Assembly (NCBI RefSeq): GCF_000143415.4
Contig: NW_003314305.1
Coordinates: 748,196 to 812,195, forward strand
Source of the DNA: Selaginella moellendorffii
Lineage: Eukaryota > Streptophyta > Lycopodiopsida > Selaginellales > Selaginellaceae
Length of the DNA stretch: 64,000 nt
Direction: 5' to 3'
Shown: one piece after another, positions 30,821 through 42,440 of the stretch
How the letters are laid out: each line of letters opens with the position of its first letter
Position numbering within the stretch: position 1 is the first letter of the stretch
The notes under the pieces: generated by a model
Seen by the model: only the letters and a program-made list of their open reading frames with translations
Told to the model about the DNA's origin: nothing
Database searches by the model: none
Program-made: the position numbers and the translations under genes

Positions 30821-33800
30821 CTATGGAGGAGGTTTTGTGACGCGTTGAGCGCCAAGCTTCATGGGCGCTGCTGAGCTTCGTCCTCGGCCTCGTCCAGCAC
30901 CGCCCAAGCCCATGGCCCCCAAAGATACGTGCTGTCCCTGCCTTACTCTCGACTGAGTTGAAACAACTGGCCGTGGTTTCGTCGATGGAGGTGGCGCAGC
31001 GATCTCGGCCCACGGATCCTCGTCATCGCTCACTTGGGTTTTGCTTGCTTGTCTAGCAACCGTTGCTCCTGCGAAGCAAAGAGAAGAAATGAGAAACGCA
31101 GCGGAGGAAAAAGTTGGAGACTCTCTTACCAGTGGTTGTTTGCTCGGGGCCGTTTGTGTTCGCATGGGACGGGCGAGGTGCCGATGCGATGGGACGCTGT
31201 TGCGCAGCTTGTATTCTCGACAGCGATGGAGTTGCTGTGGCAGCTGCCGAGTCTTCCATGTCGTCCCATCCATCTCGTTCGTCGTCCGCTCTTTGGTCGT
31301 CGGCTACGCTGTCGAAGAAATCTTCGCTCAAGGAAGTGCTGGGCTGGCGTGCTGGCTGGTGATGCTCCACAGAAGGCGCAGCGGCAGCAGTGGCGGCGAT
31401 AGGCTCCGATGACACGGTTGAAAGAGTGCCGGATGTTTGGCTCGGTAGATCGGGAGCCTTGGTCTTGAGAGAGCTCACAGCCCAGCTTTAGACGACAAGA
31501 GATAGTCAGCTATCAAAAGTAATAAGCATTACAAGGACGTACCCGAGAAGGCCTGACGTTGCGACAGGGAGAATACTAGCGTTATCACTGGGACTCATTC
31601 CATCCTCGAGCTGCTGGTAAGTGATGATTTTTTTAATCAATTTTCGATGTGGAGAATGCTTACCTTGTTGTGATGCCTCCTGACAAGCTGCAAGAATGTT
31701 TCAGTAGCTTCAAAGGCTTTAGTCCTCACGTCACTGGACATTATTGACAAATAGTGAGGCAACTAGAATAAAAGATGAAAAACTTTTTGAAACCTGTCAG
31801 CATCGATTGTCAAATTAACAAGGCTGGGTAGCACCCGAGTAGCAATCTCTACCACATCGTAGTATTGGCTTGTGGCTGTGAGGGCCATAATACCTTATCA
31901 AATGAACAAATCAGTAACACATTGATTAAAGAAGGAAAGAGCTCAAAGAGCTCAAATGCATACCAGCACCCCTTGCAGGAGCAAATCCATCCCTTAGAGC
32001 CCTCACCGTGAACGCGTTGATCAAGACTCTTTTTCTTGTCTACATGAAATATCTAACTTGAATGGAAGAAAATACAAAAGGAAGAGCTTACAGAGTCGTT
32101 AAGAAGGCCGGCAATGTTTCCCAGTAAAATTGTAGTGTTCGTTCGTATCGCAGGTTCTTCGTCAACCTGAAATGCGTCATATAAGAATCAGACTATAAGA
32201 AAAAAGAAGAGAAAAAGGAACCTGCAATTTCGATAAGTGTTTCAACAGAGATCCCGTAATGGTTCTTTGAGACAACTGCTTTCAGAATGAAGGTTATAAT
32301 GGTCTTTGACATGGGAAAAAAAAAAAAAAAAAACCTTTGGTGCAAGAATGAGCATTGACTTCAACGTTAGTTCTCGTAGCAAGGCAGAAGTGTCCGAAAA
32401 ACCAGTCGCCAAATGCGGAAAAACCTGTGCAGGCATTTTTAGTTTTTAGATTCGAGTGACTACAGAACTCAACTTGCTCATCCAAGAGTTGAGATGGAAA
32501 AGCATTTCCATACTGATCAATGTTTTGCAATAAACTTGCTCGAATAGCACGGTCGGTCGACGCAAAAAGTTTTACAATAGTCGGCACAACCTATGAATAA
32601 AGAGAGTCAGGCGCTTTACAAATAAGGAGAAAATGCAGAACGACGGTGCAGTGTTGCCAATCCAAAACTTGAAAGAAATAAAAGAAAATGCAGTACGAGC
32701 ACATACGTATGGTCTATGACCTTGGATGTTAGTTCGTCTTGTGACAGCCAGGCCCCCATTTTCAAAAACGGAGTTAACGCAGGAGCTGCTGCGGACCCAA
32801 ACTCCAGAGCTGAAGCCACCATTGGAAGAATCTGGTCGTGAAAAAAATGAGTCCAGCACTAGCTGGGAAATGCCGTACCTTTTTCAAAACTATTTGCCGA
32901 GGAAGCTGTTCCACAAGAGTTGACAGCTTTCTAAAAAACGAGTCTTTTTCAACACTATCCTTCAGGTTCAGGACCTCCATGAACTGGATTGTTTCCACAA
33001 GTTTATTTTGAAAGAAATCTGCGCATCAAAACGAGTAAATATAAAATAGTGCTGGACAATATTACCGCTGTTTTCTATCAACTTCGAAGGATTTAGTCTC
33101 CGTGAGGGCTGAGAGCTCAGCAACCTTTGATAATCGGGCAACAAATTCTGCAACGTAATGTTAATACTCTACTATCACTCCGGCCGCCACAAAACCTTGG
33201 GAATTGGTGCTGTGTTTCGTAAGTCCTCCGTTTTTGCCAGATTTGTGTTCGAGAATAGCTCGTATATCAAGCATCCTACAGCAACCTTGCATCACTTCTC
33301 GAAAACAAATGAAGTCGAAACGCCCACCTAGACCCCACGCATCCAGCGCATATTGAGGAGATTTGCGAATTAACGCCCAGTCGGCTTTGGCAAATTCTAA
33401 AGACTTGTACTGGCTCCCCACTAACCATTCATATTGCTGCTCACACGAGGAAGTACCCCATCAAAACTACATCAGTGAGAAATACAAGGCACTACTTACC
33501 AGCATGGGTCCAGATGCCTCCGGATTCGCACTATCAAACTCCGCAAGCACGTCGAAGCCATGAAGCTTCCAATCCAGTGCGGGAGTAACCACAACGGCAG
33601 ATAAACATACATTTCCATGTACCTGGAAGACAAAACTCAAACAAAACTCTTAGAAGAACAGTACAAAGAGCTTACCAATTTGCAGTCATTGTTGAGGAAG
33701 CTCACGGCCTTGGAAACTTGATGCAATCCCCAGGCGAAATACTCATCCCTGTAAACAACCAAGAAGCTCTTCGTGAAAAGAAAAACGCAAGAGGGATACC

Positions 33801-34282
33801 ATTACTCACCTTTGAGTGCCTATCAAGCCCATATCCTTGATTTTCTCCGCTAGAGGCATCACGGGCTCAGTCACAACGTAAATGGTGATCTTCCCTTCCA
33901 CTCCTTCCACTTCGGTGCTATGGAGGAAGGATAGAACATTTGGATGCCGCACCTGGAAGCACCAAATCAGTCTCCAACCAAAAAGAACGAAATTCTCCAC
34001 GCTACCGTTCTAAGGCGCTTGACACCATTGCGCGCTGGCGCTAGCCGACCATCCTGAGCGCCAGAGGCCGTGAAAGAGAAGATCGACACGGGGGAATTGT
34101 CCTCCTGTGAAATATTTCCAGATCTACATTCACAAATCTAGCAGCATGGAGCGCACCTTGGATGTTCCCTGGCAATGCGTCCATGATCCCCAGCTCGCGG
34201 CGTAGGGATCGCCGATGCTGTATGGGAGATCCTTGATCCCGCCAGCGGCAGATCCAACCACGCCCTTGAGGAACTTGAGCAT
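30821..34282 (-). CDS. SCYL1-like: SCY1-like pseudokinase with HEAT repeats, 780 aa, 20 exons
   Basis: Reconstructed exons (minus): 34282-34157, 34104-34006, 33952-33810, 33748-33676, 33622-33500, 33436-33328, 33275-33196, 33147-33066, 33018-32879, 32831-32721, 32590-32474, 32424-32335, 32278-32222, 32166-32092, 32039-31964, 31893-31794, 31733-31664, 31610-31543, 31485-31130, 31068-30821; phases are consistent. The N-terminal ~270 residues form a kinase-like fold: [29 protein letters not shown] and [13 protein letters not shown], where HGN replaces the catalytic HRD, so it is a pseudokinase. Residues ~300-560 are alpha-helical HEAT-type repeats ([19 protein letters not shown]). The tail is Ser/Ala-rich and acidic and ends [17 protein letters not shown]1 proteins act as scaffolds in Golgi/COPI or clathrin traffic, or tRNA export. 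The gene begins 725 bp from the divergent gene at 35008. Confidence 0.9.
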
Positions 34283-35007
34283 CGCTACCGTATGAAAAAA
34301 ACCCTACTTCTCACATGGTGACGTGGCAATTCTTTCTAGGGCTTTTACTCTAAAGTGCTCCGAGCTGGCTAGTACACGTTGGACTCCGACGTGGACGCAT
34401 CTGGTTCGTCGAGCCCGCGGAATTCTTGTCAGGCACACGCAGGAGAATGAGCTCTCCGAGGGACAAGGCGCTCGAGTGGCGCTACTCATCGCCGGGCGCT
34501 CTGGAGCTCCGGAGCTGCCAGCCGCGGGGCAATGACGCTTGAATTCCAGGCTGATCGATGATCTTGCCGCGGGATCTTAGGGTTTTAGCGGCTCCATGGC
34601 GCGGCGGGAGCGGCAGTGTGACGCCGGCGGCGTCCCGGAGCATCACCATCTCTATCTCCTCGTTTCTCTCCAGATCGGGTAAGTTTGTTGGGGAATTCCA
34701 CCGGCATTTCGGAGTCGCATCGTTTGCTGTGACAGGGATATCCAGTCTTATCGATCGGAGCTCTTCCTCTTCATGCCCTGCGATAATGCGAGCCTAGTGT
34801 TCTTGGTGGACAATGGACCATGGAGTGTGAGCAAATCTCTAGGCTTGAGACCGACAGAATTTTGGCCATTCGTGGTGGCGAAGGTCTGAGATTCTTTTTC
34901 TTCTCTTTCTCGTTGGAGCTGACGAAGAACTACTTTGGTTCTCTCCACAGTCGAGAGTGTCACCTTTCGCAAACCAGCGTTTGAGTAGCAGGAGTGATAA
35001 GCTGGAG
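34283..35007 (+). promoter_or_regulatory. Divergent promoter region with a leader intron
   Basis: Separates the SCY1-like gene (minus) from the membrane-protein gene (plus). A GTAAGT donor at 34679 and a CCACAG acceptor ending at 34950 suggest a 272 bp 5'-UTR intron for the plus gene. Frames across that splice meet a stop before 35008, so the upstream part is untranslated. Confidence 0.45.
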
Positions 35008-37149
35008 ATGGGAGGAAGTGGTGGTGACTCCATCAACGTTGGGCTCAAACACTTACACCTCTACAACTGGGACTCGATCTATGGGATCATCCGGCGACAC
35101 TACAAGAGCCTGGTTCACTCGGGAATTCTCTGCCCGCAGTTCCACGGTTGCGTGGGTTTCGAGGTTTCTTGGGCTGACGTCCGAGGCATGAACTACACAA
35201 ACGAGCTCCAGGTAAGTTGTTCTTCGTTTTCTTCTTTTGATCACGTACTAAAGGTTTTCAAACAGACAGATACTTGTCTCTCGTTGGAAGTGAAACAAAT
35301 GCGAAAGAGAGAATTCGACTGTCTCGAGCACGCGTTAGATTTTTACGGGTCGCACTGCGGTCTGGGAAGCAAGCAGAGTGGTAAACGGGGAAGATGCCAG
35401 GCCGATATTTTTGTGGACGCCGATAGGTGCAAGAGACAATGCGTAGACGAAGATGGTGTTGATAGATACGCAGCGGATGGCGGATTTTTCAGTCCCGTAC
35501 GACAGGTCTGGCCACCCGAATCCGAGAGCACTGTCACTGACGCCGAGAAGGACATAATGGACTTAACTCTGGAAACAGATCTTCCGTGCAGCCCATACTC
35601 CCCGTCAGATGAATCCACTCAGTCGCCAGTGTTCTGTTCTCGACGAAAGCTGCGCAGCAGTCGAGACGAAGCCACAAAACATTCGCCAGAGGTTCCAGTG
35701 GCTCACATTTACAAGGACGCGCTGGTAGTGTTCAGATTTTCGGACCCCCTACTGCCGTTCGAGCTCAGAGACATAATCACGTCGGACCAACGTCTGCTGA
35801 AGATGCTCGAGTCGGGGCTTTTCCCCTGGGTCATTTTCATGCAGTCGTATCCAGTGTTCTGCAACATATATCGGCCGTGGATGCGACCTCTCGCCAGGAC
35901 CATCTACTTTCTCATTTCGGTGGTGACGGTCATGATCGGCTTCTACGACTTGTACAAGAACGTCCCCGTCCTGAAAGCAACGGCGAGTCATATGCTGGGG
36001 CCACTGTTCGAATGGATAGAGTCCTGGGAGATGGTTTCTCGGCTAAAGTACCTGGGGACGATGCTGGTTCTACAGAACTACGAGAAGGCTTTTGCGTGGG
36101 TGTTTCTCATCGTCAAGTCGGTGCGTCAGCTCGCCTCGCTTGTCATGAAACCCGTCATGGAGCCGCTGCAGCTCTTGTGGAGTTTCTTCCTTCCGTTTTG
36201 GGCGACTTTTGTTCAAGGGACGCAATCTCTGCAACTCGTTTTGGAAAGCTTCTTCGCGTCCACGCTGTGTGCGGTTTCTTACGCCTTAAGTTTTGTGACT
36301 TGGCCGTTCTGGGTGCTGCTGACAACAGTGACGAACTTAGGTGAGCGACTTAAGCTTAATGGTGATTGATTTGTTATGCAACTAACACTCATCGATGCTT
36401 GTTACTGCAGTGTCTTCGATTATGGGGCCTGTGCTACCGGCTTTTCGCGTGGTTCTTGTTCTTGGAGATTATGCTCGACAGTATGCTGCAGCAATATGGA
36501 CTTCCTTTTCGCAGGAGCTCCTGAATTTATTGAAGCAGTCCTGGACAGCCACAAGCCAATCGTTTCAGCTATGGACAGCGAGTTCCGCAGTGCAAACCTC
36601 TCGGACACCATCGATGTGGAGGATCCTCTGGGATGATCTCTTCTCAAAGGTACTCTTTTTTATTTCCTTTTCCACCAGAGTTTTCACTTCCAACTTCGCC
36701 TTTTATATAGGTGTTTCGAGCTGTAAGATACATACTCAATGGTCTGGTCGCATTCTTTACTGCGCTCAACCGCCATCGCTTGAGGTAGAAAGTTTTGGCA
36801 ACTACTTTCTGATACGAGTGTTAATTTCTTCCAGCATCTACAACAACATAGTGGCGTTTTTGGTTCGATTGATTGTGGTGGTAGAATCTGGAAGGCGCCT
36901 GCTGACCGATACTTGGCAGCGTTTCCATCCAAACTCCAGTAGTGCCAAATCCAAATCCAAGGCAATCACGACCGGCAGTGGCAGCAGTAGCAGTCTCGGC
37001 AGTAGCAGCACTCCGAGCAACCAGGCAAGTTCTTTCTTTCTATCGCGAGCTAGCTTAGAAAATCTCATTCTTCTTCGTCTTCGTGGATTCTTCTCACTCT
37101 CCTTTTTTTTCTCTCTTTTTTTTTCTTGGCTTAGATCAAGGAAGACTGA
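35008..37149 (+). CDS. Conserved plant multi-pass membrane protein, unknown function, 598 aa
   Basis: Six exons: 35008-35211, 35266-36340, 36411-36649, 36711-36784, 36835-37024, 37135-37149. Phases agree and the product ends NQIKED*. The N-terminal half (MGGSGGDSINVGLKHLHLYN; MRKREFDCLEHALDFYGSH) is soluble and Ser/acid-rich. The C-terminal half has several hydrophobic helices (IYFLISVVTVMIGFYDLY; LASLVMKPVMEPLQLLWSFF; ALSFVTWPFWVLLTTV). Its SYPVFCNIYRPWMRPLAR and MVSRLKYLGTMLVLQNYEKA stretches resemble a land-plant family of uncharacterised membrane proteins I know only by pattern. The last intron is GC-AG. The first intron is 54 bp, a multiple of three and without stops, so retention would add 18 residues. 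I chose ATG 35008 because no upstream in-frame ATG exists in the exon. Confidence 0.8.
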
Positions 37150-37551
37150 CCTGACAACGCGCGACAGTTTTGCAAAATTTTGCGCTCTCTCCAAACGAGA
37201 CGAAAGTGTGTATAGAGAATGTGTAAAGTTAAAATTACAATGGAATCTTTGCGGTGGGCCGGAATTGAACGGCTCACCTGTGACTCGAATCTTGGAATAT
37301 TTTCCGGGAATCTAGTGGCGCGTATTAATCAACGGCCGGCGTTGCTCAGGGGTTTTTGGGGTCCATCGATGCGTGTGGCGAGCGCGGCGAGCATGCGAGA
37401 TTGATTCTCACTCCTCCACTCTTCTCGATCCTCTCTGCATGGATTGAAAATCTCTCTCTCCGATCGCCGCGGCTCTCATCTCCGCGAGAAATATTTCGGC
37501 CGGGATCGCGGGTCTTTTTCTTGCTCGATCTCGGAATCCCGGGCGGCGGCG
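37150..37551. other. Intergenic and 5' leader
   Basis: Separates two same-strand genes. CT-rich leader sequence is at 37405-37500. A GGTGGGCCGGAATTGAAC run at about 37254 looks like the T-arm of a tRNA on the minus strand, but no tRNA can be built around it. Confidence 0.4.
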
Positions 37552-39567
37552 ATGGCTTCCCAGGTCGCTGTGAAGAACGCGCTGGTGAAAGGCGCGCTGG
37601 TGGAATGGGAGCGCGGCAATAGCAAATGGGGGCTGTGGGAACAGCTCCGGTTCATGGCGATGATCGTGCTGTGGGTTGCGGCATGGATCGCGAGGGCGCT
37701 GCTTGTCTTCTTGCCGCAGCATTTGCCGACAGCAGGGATTCTTGGCGTGATCGATAGCGTGAGCAAGACAACGGGCAGTATTTTTCCTGTTTCGGCCGAG
37801 GACGAGGATGGATCGAATCGGCGGACTGTGTGGTCCGGCCAGGCAGGCGGCCTGGCCAAGTGTGCCATCGGCCGCGCGCTCTCCCAGGTCAGTTTCTCGG
37901 TTCTCTGGGCTCTATAGCGGGAAATCCTTGTTTGATACTAGAATCAGAGCTGAATTTTTGGTCGTTTCTCTGGAGAATTTTTTTAGTGTTCTTGGTCGTT
38001 CCAAACTAGTTCTAGTTTGAGCGAAATTTCTTTTCTAATGTCTTTGGCATCTTACTTTGAGCTTGTAGAGAGTTTTTTAGTGTTTGTAGTGGTTTAGTAG
38101 TTTCTGTCGATTCCTCTTTTTAGTTCTGTGCTAAGTGGGGTCGATTGTTCTTTTTAGTTCTGAGCTTCTAAGGTAGTATAGCTTTTTTCTCTCTTGGGTG
38201 GAACTGATTGTTTTTTTTTTTTTTTTTTTCCAGGTCCTAGAGCTTGTCAACGACATACCAGCATCGTCCCGGAAGTATGAATTCGCTCGATCACTCGCAG
38301 ATAAAATGATGTACGACAACGTCGAGCAAGGTGGCCAGTCTCTGCGCGAAGTGAACAGGATGGCTCTCGAGACCGGCTTCTTGCGAACAGTCTACATGCT
38401 GGCGAGTTCTCTCGAGGGCTTGCACAGGCAGCAGCAGGTTGAGGCGTGGGGATGGCCGTGGAAGATGATCAAAGGACTGCCCATGGGTGCGGCTTCGCTC
38501 TCGTGCCAGTTTGTGCCGGTGCTCGCGACTCTCAGGAACAGGATTGGCAGCGTGATGCAGTCGCAGTGCATGCAGATGATGGCTCCTCCGCCGTGTCCAA
38601 GCGCGGAAGACAGCGAGGTGGCGGAGAAGCTTGCGCAGGAGCTGCTGTGGATGTCGCAGAGGCTGAAAGAGAACAACGGTTTGGAAGTGGCCATCTTGCA
38701 CTGGAGCTCGGCGGCGGGGCTCGCTGGGCAGTCGGTTTGTGCCAATCTCAGAGTTCAAAGGCTGCTTGTCAAGCTCTCAGGTCAGTCTCGAAGCTTTTTG
38801 CTTTCACCTTTCGTAGATTTCTAGTCGTAGTTGTCTAGATTCTTGCTTAGTTGTAGACGCCACGCTTGCCTGTCTCAGTTATCTTCTTCTTTCGTGTTCT
38901 TCTTTATGTTTTCCTGATGGAGTGTCAAAACTTTCCTCTTGGCTAGCTTTGTGTTGTACTGTTTTCTAGCATTGTTTTCTACTTTGCTTTCTCTTGCCTG
39001 GCCTATAAGCTGGACTTCCTTGCATGGCTGATCAAAGCGTACAAAGCAGCAGCTTGGACGTCTTCCTTTCGCTTTTTCTCTTCATAGCTTGAGGTACTGA
39101 TAGATTTTTATCTTTCTTTTTTTCCAGCTTTCTTGTGCTCGGGACTGATCGCCTCCGAAGTGGAGCCACCGTCGGAAGTAACACTCAAGCTGCTGCTCCT
39201 GTGGCTGCCACTCTTCTGCCGCTCCACGCACGGAATCGACGCCACCATGTTCACCTCCGCCGAGAAGCACGAAGCCGAGCGAGTGCTGGAGCGGACCATC
39301 AAGCTCCTCCCCGACGCTCAGCAAGAGCTCGTCCTGGCTCTCTGGCTCAACGAGTTCGTCCACTCCTCCTCGGACTGGCCCAACCTGGAAAGCTGCTACG
39401 ACGCTTGGTGCTACGCCACTCGCAAGCTCAACTATGCTCCAATCGAGGATGGCTATGACGACGATCAAGGTGGTCTCATCATCGAGGAGGAGGAAGCTGC
39501 TAGCGATCGAGACAACAAGATCAAAGCTATCAAAGCCATCGACAGCAGCGCCGCCAAGGTCGATTGA
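37552..39567 (+). CDS. Conserved plant protein of unknown function, 440 aa, three exons
   Basis: Exons 37552-37887, 38234-38780, 39128-39567; GT-AG introns and matching phases give 440 residues. It starts MASQVAVKNALVKGALVEWE, then LWEQLRFMAMIVLWVAAWI and RALLVFLP, a hydrophobic pair near residues 30-55 that may anchor it in a membrane. The rest is mostly helical and soluble: VLELVNDIPASSRKYEFARS, GWPWKMIKGLPMGAASLSCQ, AEKHEAERVLERTIKLLP. The acidic end (DDDQGGLIIEEEEAA) is low complexity. I recall similar single-copy proteins in land plants but no function. A 19-T tract precedes the acceptor of intron 1 (38212-38230). Confidence 0.8.
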
Positions 39568-39877
39568 AAATGGAAGAAAACTCTAGATTGATTAAAGGAG
39601 AGGAAATAGTTTAGTTTGTGGATTAAGAAAGCTTTGTTAATAAATAAGCAAGTTATAGATAGTTTACTTAATAAATAAGCAAGTTATAGATAGTTTACAT
39701 CCAACGGCTCTCATTGTTGTAAGTTTTTGATGCCGTGTTGGCTGGATCGTGGCCGTCGGCAGAGGCAACGGCTGAAATTTGATTGAGGTGTCAACGGCGC
39801 GGATTGCGTGATGGTTACCATTTTCTAGGGTTCTTTGAATCCATGGAGGTTAGTGTAGACTGACGCTGCGCGGGGCA
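39568..39877. other. 3' flank and 5' leader with a short direct repeat
   Basis: TTAATAAATAAGCAAGTTAT is repeated in tandem at about 39637 and 39669. The rest is the leader of the acetyltransferase gene. Confidence 0.5.
39843..39863 (+). promoter_or_regulatory. Possible upstream ORF (6 codons)
   Basis: ATG GAG GTT AGT GTA GAC TGA lies 14 bases before the main ATG at 39878. It could lower main-frame initiation if the transcript starts upstream; the transcript start is unknown. Confidence 0.35.
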
Positions 39878-42088
39878 ATGGGGAGGTTTGGAGTGATCGG
39901 TGCTGGCGAGAGGCTGGATGCCAAGCCTGGGGAAGCTACCGCTAGTGAATCCGAGGCGCTCAAGGAGCCTTTTCTTGTGATCGATGCCGGGGATGCGAAT
40001 TCCGAGGATGCTGCTCTAGCTGAAGCTTCCACTGAGCGTGAAATCGGCGGCGGAGATCGTCCGAAGGAGAGGCTGGCGTCGCTCGATGTGTTTCGGGGAT
40101 TAAGCATTGCGGTAAGCGGAGAAACAGTAGAGAAATATTTGGTTGTTCTGAGACGATCGTCCACAGATGATGATTTTGGTCGACAATGCAGGGGGCGAGT
40201 GGCCAGCGATCAATCATTCGCCGTGGAATGGAGTCACTCTAGCTGATCTCGTCATGCCATTTTTCCTCTTCATCGTTGGAGTGGCTCTGGCTCTGGTCTA
40301 TAAGGTGTTCTTCATTGTGTCTTTCTAGATTTTTCCGTGATCACCATGACGCTTTCCTCTCGCAGAAAATTCCCAGCAAGCTTGACTCCACCAGGAAGGC
40401 CATACTTCGCTCGCTAAAGCTGTTCTTCTTGGGTGTTTTCCTACAAGGTTAGCTCGTCCTTTGAGTATTGTTTTGCTTATGTGAGTGTTGTAGGTGGCTA
40501 CTTCCATGGAGAAAACGATTTGAGCTATGGAGTAGACTTGACGCTCATTAGATGGTGCGGAATTCTCCAGGTTTGCTTCGCCACGCTCGATTGTGTAGTT
40601 CTTACTAAACGTTTTCCCACCAGAGAATTGCATTTGTTTACTTGGTCGTTGCGTTGTGTGAGGTCTGGTTACCAAGAGTGCAAGGATCATACTTTGGGTT
40701 TATGCAAAACTACCTCTTTCACTGGTATAACAGCTGGGTCTGCTTCTCCATTTCCTCACGTTTTTTTTCCATTTTTGTGCTTTCAGGATCTTCGTCGTCG
40801 TGACACTGACAGTTTATCTATCACTTTTGTATGGACTTAAAGTTCCTGACTGGCAATTCGAGCTACCAAATAATAGAAACATAACAATGACTGTAAGTTT
40901 GCGAATCTTTTGTCTGATGATATCGACTTGCAGAGTTTTCAATTCTTAGGTGACTTGCGGTACCAGAAGTAATCTTGATCCTCCCTGCAACGCTGTTGGC
41001 TACGTAGATCGACAAATATTAGGAGTTAATCATCTTGACCAGCGACCTGTTTTTATACGTACCGAGGTATTCACATTTGGTTTTAGCTCTTTCATGTCTC
41101 ATCTCTATTTATTTATTTATTTCCTTTTTTTTTTGTTATCGCAGTCTTGTAGCATAAATTCTCCTGACTATGGACCCCTTCCTGCGGATGCTCCTGTGTG
41201 GTGTCACGCGCCATTTGATCCAGAAGGAATCCTAAGGTAGCATTTTTAATCATGTCTTGCGTTCTGATATCTTTTTGTGTCACACTAGCTCTGTATCAGC
41301 AATAGTAACATGCTTTATTGGTCTGCACTATGGCCATTTTATCGTCCAATGCAAGGTACTTGTCATCCGCCCTTGGTTTTATATTCTTGCTGATGCCTGG
41401 GAATGGATGTTTCAGGAGCACAAACAAAGGATTATAAACTTCATCGTCCCAGCATTCATACTTTTGGCTCTTGGCTATGTCTTGCATCTGCTTGGTACGA
41501 GCGCTTTGTAGTTTATGCTCATTAAAATCATTTGCTTTGCACCAGGGATTAAGATGAACAAGCCGCTCTACAGCTTCAGCTACATGTGCTTCACTGCCGG
41601 TGCCGCTGGAGCCGTTTTTTGCTTACTTTACATCCTCGTATGTCTCCATTCATGCTCGTCTCCAGATATTTTAATCCATGCTGCTCGTTCCAGGTCGACG
41701 TTTATGACATCCGGTATCCAACTTTGCTGCTGGAATGGATGGGAATGAACTCGCTGATCATCTACACGCTTGCAGCAACCGATGTTCTCGTGGATTTCAT
41801 CCAAGGATTCTACTGGAAGCAGCCGCAAAAAAATCTGGTACGTAGCTTCTCCTCGCAAGTTTGTTCTCGTAAATCTTGGGAGCCTTGGATTTCACAGATA
41901 AGCATTATAGGAGAGCTGTTGGTAACGCTCTCGACGTTTTGCAGGTGACATTTACGCGAGAGCACGTATTTTTCGCGATGATTCCATCGCAAAGATGGGC
42001 CATGCTTGTGTACGTTTTGTTTGGCATCTGTTGCTGGTGCGTGATCGCTGGAGCTCTCAAAGCCAAGGGAATATTCTGGAAGTTTTAA
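39878..42088 (+). CDS. HGSNAT-like membrane acetyltransferase, 490 aa, 13 exons
   Basis: Exons: 39878-40111, 40167-40304, 40366-40447, 40494-40570, 40624-40724, 40787-40892, 40950-41066, 41145-41236, 41289-41355, 41416-41494, 41546-41637, 41694-41837, 41945-42088; phases consistent. A soluble N-terminus of ~65 residues leads to RLASLDVFRGLSIAMMILVD, then WPAINHSPWNGVTLADLVMP and FFLFIVGVALALVYK. The His in NHSPWNG matches the catalytic-region His of human heparan-alpha-glucosaminide N-acetyltransferase. About ten hydrophobic helices follow, ending GICCWCVIAGALKAKGIFWKF. The family passes acetyl from cytosolic acetyl-CoA across a membrane; plants lack heparan sulfate, so the acceptor is unknown. 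A luminal Cys-rich loop (TCGTRSNLDPPCNAVGY, SCSINSPDYGPLP) splits the helices. The 3' five exons are copied at 47222-48005. Confidence 0.9.
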
Positions 42089-42112
42089 GAGTTTAAAGAA
42101 TTTCTAGTCTAG

Positions 42113-42226
42113 GGTATCGAACTTGAAACCTCGTACGTCCTGGGATTCGAACTGGAGATCCTACACGTCCCGGGATTCGAACTTTAGACCTTGGCAGTCC
42201 CAGGATTCGAACTTGTCCCATTTGAG
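42113..42226. repeat. 30-bp minisatellite with tRNA B-box-like core, copy 1
   Basis: Four units start at 42113, 42143, 42173 and 42203, exact 30 bp period: GGATTCGAACTNGAGACCTN then about ten bases ending CGTCCC. The complement carries GTTCGAATCC, the T-arm/B-box core of tRNA genes. No full tRNA is present. Confidence 0.8.
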
Positions 42227-42229
42227 AAA

Positions 42230-42440
42230 AATTTCTATAGGTTTCAGTGCTCGCTCTGTGGCCAAGGTGACAAGATTCCCGTGAAAGGACTCTCCGTGGC
42301 AATCTGCGCTTATATTTTTAACGCCAGACAATCCTCACAACGCGAACGAGATTGGGGACGTTGAACTCAACACTCTAAAGATCAGACTCTCGACGTCTCG
42401 TAGATTCCTGCCATCAACACATAGGCCGCAAACGCAAGCT
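42230..42440 (+). pseudogene. Possible Copia pol relic, unit 1
   Basis: Reads GDVELNTLKI, then a decayed stretch related to unit 3 (57045-57120), which reads ELSTLKMTLN and VLYIPAINT. That pattern is like the region just before the integrase of Ty1/Copia polyproteins. Very short and broken. Confidence 0.4.

Noticed and set aside
30821-31478. Several overlapping open frames on the plus strand opposite the SCY1-like 3' exons
   Set aside because: Shadows of a low-complexity Ser/Ala/Pro coding region; the minus-strand splice phases are fully consistent.
34558-34797. 79-codon frame upstream of the 35008 gene as an N-terminal exon
   Set aside because: Splicing from the GTAAGT at 34679 to 34951 gives a stop before 35008; treated as untranslated leader.
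37240-37300. tRNA-like T-arm (complement GTTCAATTCCGGCCCACC)
   Set aside because: No matching acceptor, D-arm or anticodon arm can be built upstream; treated as chance or a relic.
42113-42226. Possible CRISPR-like array because of regular 30 bp spacing
   Set aside because: Units are contiguous with no unique spacers, and the genome is a plant nucleus; it is a minisatellite.
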